Source of the DNA: Chloroflexota bacterium
Lineage (GTDB): Bacteria > Chloroflexota > Dehalococcoidia > UBA2979
NCBI GenBank assembly: GCA_009839925.1
Contig: VXOS01000059.1
Coordinates: forward strand, 1 to 35,665
Length of the DNA: 35,665 bases
Reading direction: 5' to 3'
The notes under the pieces: generated by a model
What the model saw: the letters and a program-made list of their open reading frames with translations, nothing else
The model's database searches: none
Told to the model about the DNA's origin: nothing
Shown here: positions 31,580 to 35,665 of the stretch, one piece after another
Position numbering within the stretch: the stretch's first letter is position 1
Layout: every line of letters starts with the position of its first letter
Translations under genes and position numbers: made by a program

Positions 31580-32761
31580 GTGAGCGTTCGCAACCGGGCC
31601 GCGATCGTGGGGGTGGGCGAGACGGAGTTCTCGCGCAACGCCGGGCGCTCCAACCTGCAACTCGCCCTCGAGGCAATCACCGCCGCGCTCGATGACGCCG
31701 GGCTCACGGCTGACGATGTCGACGCGATCGTGAAGATGCACGCCAACACCGACCTCTTCGAGATCGACATCATGCGCAGCCTCGGCATCCAGAACCTGCG
31801 CTTCTTCAGCGAGATCCCGCACGGCGGCGGCGGCTCCGTCGGCACCGTCGTACACGCGGCGGCGGCGATCGCCGCCGGGCAGGCCGACGTCGTGGTCTGC
31901 TTCCGCTCGATCCGCCGCTCGCTGATGCCGGCCAGCCGCTCGCGGGCGGGCCGCTACGTGCCGGACGGGATGCAGTACCGCATCCCCGTCGGCCTCGTCA
32001 CCCCCGTGCAGTGGGTGGCGATGTTCGGGCGGCGCTACCTGAACGACTACGACCTCACCACCGAGGCGTTCGGCCTCTGCGCCGTGCAGATCCGCAACAA
32101 CGGCGCGATCAACCCGCACGCCATGCAGTACGGCCGCACCGTCACCCTCGAGGACCACCACAACTCGCGCTGGATCTCGGAGCCGCTGCGGCTGCTCGAC
32201 TGCTGCCTCGAGACGGACGGCGGCAGCGCGGTCGTCGTCGTCTCGGCGGAGAAGGCGCGGGAGCTGGCGGCGAGCGGACGCTCGAAGCGACCGCCGGTCT
32301 ACATCACCGGCGCCGCGCAGGGCACCGGCAGCCGCACCGAGTCGATGACCAGCTACCAGCGCGACAGCATGTCGGTGCTGGAGGAGGCCGAGGAGACGGC
32401 GCGCGAGGTCTACCGCGTGGCGGAGATGGAGCCGGGCGACATGGAGACGCTGCAGCTCTACGACCACTTCACGCCGATGGTGCTGATGTCGCTGGAGGCC
32501 TACGGCTTCGCCGAGCCGGGCCAGTCCCACGAGCTGTTCCGCGAGGGCCGGACCACCCTCGAGGGTGACATCCCGCTCAACACGCACGGCGGCCAGCTCG
32601 CCGACGGCTACCTGCACGGCTTCAGCATGATCACCGAGGCGGCGCGCCAGATCCGCGGCGACGCTGTGAACCAGCTGGAGCGCCGCCCCCGGACCGCCCT
32701 CGCGACCGCCGGCACCGGCGTCCCGACGAGCGCACTGATCCTCTCCGCCGACGGCGCGTAG
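31580..32761 (+). CDS. Thiolase-like protein (SCP2-thiolase / lipid-transfer branch), no nucleophilic cysteine seen
   Basis: 393 residues from a GTG with GGAGG four bases ahead. The thiolase fold shows in VGVGETEFSRN, LEAITAALDDAGLTADDVDAIV, and the C-terminal NTHGGQLADGYLHGF, which corresponds to the catalytic His region of SCP2-type thiolases. The usual nucleophile segment GxCxS reads PHGGGGSVGT, so Claisen-type thiolysis through a cysteinyl intermediate is unlikely. Such paralogues usually sit beside a DUF35 (OB-fold, zinc-ribbon) partner gene, which is absent here. It may be a thiolase-fold partner in acyl-CoA or sterol side-chain metabolism. Substrate unknown. Confidence 0.8.
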   Translation: MSVRNRAAIVGVGETEFSRNAGRSNLQLALEAITAALDDAGLTADDVDAIVKMHANTDLFEIDIMRSLGIQNLRFFSEIPHGGGGSVGTVVHAAAAIAAGQADVVVCFRSIRRSLMPASRSRAGRYVPDGMQYRIPVGLVTPVQWVAMFGRRYLNDYDLTTEAFGLCAVQIRNNGAINPHAMQYGRTVTLEDHHNSRWISEPLRLLDCCLETDGGSAVVVVSAEKARELAASGRSKRPPVYITGAAQGTGSRTESMTSYQRDSMSVLEEAEETAREVYRVAEMEPGDMETLQLYDHFTPMVLMSLEAYGFAEPGQSHELFREGRTTLEGDIPLNTHGGQLADGYLHGFSMITEAARQIRGDAVNQLERRPRTALATAGTGVPTSALILSADGA

Positions 32762-32775
32762 CGCGCCCCTCCGGC

Positions 32776-32930
32776 CTTCTCTCCCGGGGGTGAGGGAGGG
32801 CCCGCCTTCCGGGATTAAGTTGCGCCATCGGGGGCTTTCGCAGGCACGTGGGAGTCTTCCCCTCACCCCCGCCCTCTCCCCAGGGAGAGGGGGCCGGATC
32901 GCCGGAATGACGGGACGGGGAATGCCAGGA
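32776..32930. repeat. Pair of palindromic GC repeats between the thiolase and DinB genes
   Basis: The 182-base gap carries two units of the family seen at 12835-13135. The clearest hairpin pairs 32872-32880 (CCCTCTCCC) with 32883-32891 (GGGAGAGGG). A GCCGGAATGACGGG half-unit at 32901-32914 also occurs at 13016-13029. Between convergent genes they could end transcription. Confidence 0.6.
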
Positions 32931-32943
32931 GGGGAGGGGCCGC

Positions 32944-33486
32944 TCAGTCGCGCTGGAGGGGCGGCTCCTGCTGGCCGGGGGCGTATTGCGGCTCGTAGTC
33001 GGAGACCTCGCCGAGCATCTGGGCGTGGTGCATGCGGTCGTGGCGGTAGTAGGAGCGCAGCCACTGCAGCACCGTCAGCTCGCCGAAGATCTGCGTACGC
33101 GCCGTACGGTCGAACTGCTCCGGCGTGAAGGTGCGCGCGAGCTCCAGCGTCTCCTCGCGCTCGCCCTGCATCTGCGCGACGAGGCTCGCGAGGTCGGCGT
33201 CGTGCGCCTGTTCGAACGGGATGTCGAGCGGGATGTTCGGCGTCCGGCCGTCGGAGACGTTGGGGCTGTCCTCGGCGATCGCGCGGCGCACCCAGCCTCG
33301 ATAGCTGCGGTCCATCCCCGCGAGATGCACGACCTGCTCCTTGACGGACCAGCCCGCCTCGCCCTCGCCCTCGGGCGGGCGGTGCTCCGCCTGCTCGTCG
33401 GACATGCCCTCGAGCGTGACGAGCATCGCCGAGCGCTCGATCTCGAGCTTCTCGAACAGTTCCGCTATCTGCTCACTGGTCGCCAT
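32944..33486 (-). CDS. DinB/YfiT-like metal-binding four-helix-bundle protein
   Basis: 180 residues from ATG 33486; the frame opens further upstream, but that part is proline/arginine-rich without homology. DinB-fold proteins are thiol-dependent transferases or hydrolases using a three-His metal site; visible are His54 in QVVHLAG and His149 with His153/His154 in YYRHDRMHHAQML. Residues 1-45 form the first helix (QIAELFEKLEIERSAMLVTLEGM). Bacillithiol or mycothiol use is not known here. It is divergent from the alpha/beta hydrolase; TATGAT at 33498-33493 may be its -10 element. Confidence 0.85.
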   Translation of the reverse strand: MATSEQIAELFEKLEIERSAMLVTLEGMSDEQAEHRPPEGEGEAGWSVKEQVVHLAGMDRSYRGWVRRAIAEDSPNVSDGRTPNIPLDIPFEQAHDADLASLVAQMQGEREETLELARTFTPEQFDRTARTQIFGELTVLQWLRSYYRHDRMHHAQMLGEVSDYEPQYAPGQQEPPLQRD

Positions 33487-33536
33487 GCGCGCATCATAGC
33501 CGTGTAGGCTGCCCGGTGCGGGGGAGGGCGCGCGAG

Positions 33537-34463
33537 ATGACCGGAGATCCTCTGGAACTGATGGCGGCCGCCGCCGAGGCGGCAGGCGTCGAGCCACCCA
33601 GGTTCGTGCTGCCCGAGGACCACGAGGTCGAGCTGAACGGCCTGCGCTTCCACTACGTCGACTGGGGGAACAAGCACCTGCCGCACGTGGTGCTGCTGCA
33701 CGGCGGCTCGCTCACCGCGCACACCTGGGACATGGCCGCGCTGCTGCTGCGCGACTCTTACCACCTCGTCGCGCTCGACCAGCGCGGCCACGGCGACACC
33801 GACTGGACCCCGAACGTCGACGACGACACGAGCGCGCTGATGGTCGAGGACACGCGCGCCTTCCTCGACCACCTCGGCTTCGAGCACTTCACGCTCGTCG
33901 GCATGTCGATGGGCGGGATCAACTCCTTCCAGCACGCCGCCGCCCACCCGGAGCGCCTCGACGCGCTCGTGATCGTCGACGTCGCGCCGGAGACGATGCG
34001 CGCCGGGATTGTCGAGATGGAGCAGTTCGCGCAGGCCACGGAGACGCTCGACCGCTTCGAGGATTTCCTGGACCGCGCGACGAAGTTCAACCCCGACCGC
34101 TCGGTCGGTCACCTGCGCTACAGCCTGATGCATGCGCTGCGCGAGACCGACGAGGGCTGGACCTGGAAGAACGACCGCCGCCCGCGCCCGAAGCTTGACG
34201 AGGATGCTCGCAAGCGGCTGGCCGACGAGCGCACCTCGCTGCTCTGGGAGTGCGCGCGCGCGATCCCGACGCCGACGCTGCTCGTGCGCGGAACGGAGAG
34301 CAAGATCCTCTCCGCCGAGCACGCCCGCGAGGTCGTGGACGCGATGCAGCACGCCGAGCTCGTCGAGATCGAGGGCGCACGCCACACCGTGCAGGGCGAC
34401 AAGCCGGTCGAGTTCGCGCAGGAACTGGACGCCTTCCTGCAACGCAGGCTACCGGCGCATTGA
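33537..34463 (+). CDS. Alpha/beta-fold hydrolase
   Basis: 308 residues from the ATG at 33537, with GGAGGG eight bases ahead. The oxyanion-loop HGG is at about 55-57, the nucleophile elbow GMSMGG at 122-127 (Ser124), an Asp follows the strand LLVRGTES, and the catalytic His is in GARHTVQGD near the end. The family includes esterases, haloalkane dehalogenases, epoxide hydrolases and C-C hydrolases; nothing here separates them. A cap region lies at about 155-235. No signal peptide. Confidence 0.85.
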   Translation: MTGDPLELMAAAAEAAGVEPPRFVLPEDHEVELNGLRFHYVDWGNKHLPHVVLLHGGSLTAHTWDMAALLLRDSYHLVALDQRGHGDTDWTPNVDDDTSALMVEDTRAFLDHLGFEHFTLVGMSMGGINSFQHAAAHPERLDALVIVDVAPETMRAGIVEMEQFAQATETLDRFEDFLDRATKFNPDRSVGHLRYSLMHALRETDEGWTWKNDRRPRPKLDEDARKRLADERTSLLWECARAIPTPTLLVRGTESKILSAEHAREVVDAMQHAELVEIEGARHTVQGDKPVEFAQELDAFLQRRLPAH

Positions 34464-34472
34464 GGGCGTGCT

Positions 34473-34502
34473 TTGACAGCGCCGCGCCCTCGCCTCTACG
34501 TT
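34473..34502 (+). promoter_or_regulatory. Promoter of the cupin gene inside a hairpin
   Basis: A consensus -35 TTGACA (34473-34478) and TACGTT (34497-34502), 18 bases apart, precede the cupin gene. The -35 lies in the loop of a stem formed by GAGGGCG (34462-34468) and CGCCCTC (34485-34491), which starts within the stop codon of the hydrolase and may end its transcript. Confidence 0.55.
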
Positions 34503-34558
34503 CCGCCTGCACGCGTCGCACCGCGACGCGGATATCGCTCGAAGCGGATGGGAGCAGC

Positions 34559-34936
34559 ATGGTCGAGGTGATCAAGTCTTCCGAGGGTGAGACATCGGAG
34601 AGCACGCCCGCCGAGATCTTCACGGGCGGACAGGTCTGGGCGCGGCGCCTCTCCGGCCCCGGCACCGGCCGTGGCCAGGACATGAGCTTCGGCATCGTGC
34701 AGTTCGGCGCGGGCGCGCGCACGCGCATGCACCGCCACAGCAGCGACCAGATGCTCTACGTCGTCGCCGGCATCGGCAAGGTCGGCACCGCGGACAGCGA
34801 GGAAGTGATCAGCGCGGGCGATTTCGCCCTCGTGCCGGCGGGCGAGGACCACTGGCACGGCGCCGCCGACACCGGCTCGCCGATGTCCCACATCACCGTC
34901 ACCCGGGCCGACAGCGTGACCGAGGTCACCGAGTAG
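34559..34936 (+). CDS. Single-domain cupin protein
   Basis: 125 residues from an ATG with GGGAG ahead. Cupin motif 1 is MHRHSSDQMLYVVAGIGKV (about 61-79), with the usual His-X-His but Gln instead of Glu; motif 2 is VPAGEDHWHGA, with His residues that could complete a metal site. Cupins of this size act as isomerases, dioxygenases, or small-molecule sensors. It has its own promoter and is followed by the SnoaL-like gene after 38 bases, so the two may be transcribed together. Confidence 0.8.
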   Translation: MVEVIKSSEGETSESTPAEIFTGGQVWARRLSGPGTGRGQDMSFGIVQFGAGARTRMHRHSSDQMLYVVAGIGKVGTADSEEVISAGDFALVPAGEDHWHGAADTGSPMSHITVTRADSVTEVTE

Positions 34937-34974
34937 CGCGGCCCGCCGGGACAGCCTGACGGGGCGAACGGCCG

Positions 34975-35400
34975 ATGAGCACCAGCGAGCAGGCAATCCG
35001 CCGCCTGATGTTCCGCTACGCGGAGCTGCAGGACGCCGCCGACTTCGACGCCGTCGCCGAGCTGTTCTCGCACGGCATCTTCCAGCGGGGCGACGGCAAG
35101 TCGTTCCGTGGTCCGGAGGTGTCCGCGCACCGCAAGCGCTCCAACATCCTGCACGACGGCAGCCTCGCCACGAAGCACGTCACGACGAACATCACCATCG
35201 AGGTGGACGAGGAGAGCAACGCCGCCTCGGCGGACTCGTACTACACGGTCTTCCAGGGTACGGACGAGCTTCCGCTTGAACCGATCGTCGCCGGCCGCTA
35301 CCACGATCGCTTCGAGCGCATCGACGGCGAGTGGCGCTTCCTCTTCCGCCGCTCCTACGTCGACCTTGTGGGGCGCATCGAGACGCACCGCGCCTTCTAG
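34975..35400 (+). CDS. SnoaL-like / NTF2-fold protein
   Basis: 141 residues from ATG. The cone-shaped NTF2-like fold is indicated by the first helix EQAIRRLMFRYAELQDAADFDAVAELF, the central KHVTTNITIEVDEESNAASADSYYTVFQ sheet, and the final GRYHDRFERIDGEWRFLFRRSYVDLVG strands, the pattern of SnoaL_4 proteins. This fold covers ring-hydroxylating dioxygenase beta-subunit relatives, isomerases and polyketide cyclases. The substrate is unknown. A 6-bp hairpin (35404-35418, CGCCGC/GCGGCG) just after the stop may end transcription. Confidence 0.8.
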   Translation: MSTSEQAIRRLMFRYAELQDAADFDAVAELFSHGIFQRGDGKSFRGPEVSAHRKRSNILHDGSLATKHVTTNITIEVDEESNAASADSYYTVFQGTDELPLEPIVAGRYHDRFERIDGEWRFLFRRSYVDLVGRIETHRAF

Positions 35401-35430
35401 CGACGCCGCATAGCGGCGCTCCGCGCCGTC

Positions 35431-35621
35431 CCCCTCACCCTCTCCCGCCGGGGGAGAGGGCCGGACCGCGCTCGAATCCGCGTTCCACCCTCGGAGCTCC
35501 GGCGTGCGCCTCCCTCACCCTCCGCCCCCTCCCGCGGGGAGGGGGGACCGGATCCGGGTTCGATAGAATTGGTGCGCCGATCCGGCCCCCTCTCCTGGGG
35601 GGAGAGGGTTGGGGTGAGGGG
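35431..35621. repeat. Composite palindromic repeat with inverted ends
   Basis: The region after the last gene holds three hairpin units: 35438-35446 paired with 35452-35460 (CCCTCTCCC/GGGAGAGGG), a CCCCTCCC/GGGGAGGGG unit at about 35526-35544, and a third at about 35585-35608. The outer ends are inverted (CCCCTCACCC at 35431 and GGGTGAGGGG at the right end), so the 190 bases look like one MITE-like block. No gene is evident to the window end (35665). Confidence 0.6.
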
Positions 35622-35665
35622 ATTTCTTGCCTTTCTAACCGCATGACAGCACAGTCAATATGTAC

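Noticed and set aside
30884-32761. NYN-thiolase fusion protein of 625 residues
   Set aside because: The joining part is out of frame for the NYN C-terminus, and the thiolase has its own GTG with a strong GGAGG site.

Overview
The window is very GC-rich (third codon positions almost all G or C), gene-dense, and uses many GTG and TTG starts. The gene mix is a free-living, metabolically versatile bacterium: family III CoA-transferase, acyl-CoA dehydrogenase, thiolase-like protein, ADP-forming acyl-CoA synthetase, LLM flavin enzyme and dienelactone hydrolase, plus dispersed palindromic GC repeats. I infer a Chloroflexota lineage (Dehalococcoidia-like) or a deep actinobacterial one; the sequence alone does not decide. 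The left edge cuts a gene, and both edges may be contig ends.

Layout. 1-2916 (+): 3' part of nuoG, a small DUF2007-like membrane-anchored protein, and a zinc amidase. 2934-12730 (-): a run of mostly catabolic genes: TPP-dependent lyase/decarboxylase, methyltransferase, a fused two-domain CoA-transferase, LLM oxidoreductase, L-2-hydroxyglutarate oxidase overlapping a HAD phosphatase, rhodanese, and pyrE behind a small HTH protein with a recognisable promoter. 12731-13159: 429 bases without a gene, filled with palindromic repeats. 13160-17917 (-): cysteine desulfurase, split ADP-forming acyl-CoA synthetase (beta then alpha), acyl-CoA dehydrogenase. 17956-17972: a perfect palindrome over the predicted acyl-CoA dehydrogenase promoter.

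17996-25261 (+): pth, mfd (with a structured leader), a GNAT gene overlapping mfd, an amidohydrolase, and a membrane protein with a tandemly repeated helical N-terminus. Then tRNA-Pro(GGG), convergent to nudC-ridA (-). 26968-31520 (+): VOC protein, a degenerate secretion-ATPase-like protein, tyrosine phosphatase, dienelactone hydrolase, SDR, and a cassette of two 59-nt structured RNA repeats ahead of a frameshifted NYN-domain RNase gene. 31580-35400: thiolase-like protein, DinB (-), alpha/beta hydrolase, cupin and SnoaL-like protein, followed by more palindromic repeats.

The most interesting signal is the repeat-NYN cassette at 30684-31520. Two near-identical 59-nt elements each fold into two hairpins; one stem pair covaries (G-C to A-T), the second element sits just after a good promoter, and its 5' end is complementary to the ribosome-binding/start region of the NYN gene. 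Other points are the switch-like hairpins in front of mfd, paired operator-like sites at the HTH-pyrE promoter, the palindrome at the acyl-CoA dehydrogenase promoter, and the repeat-rich membrane protein.
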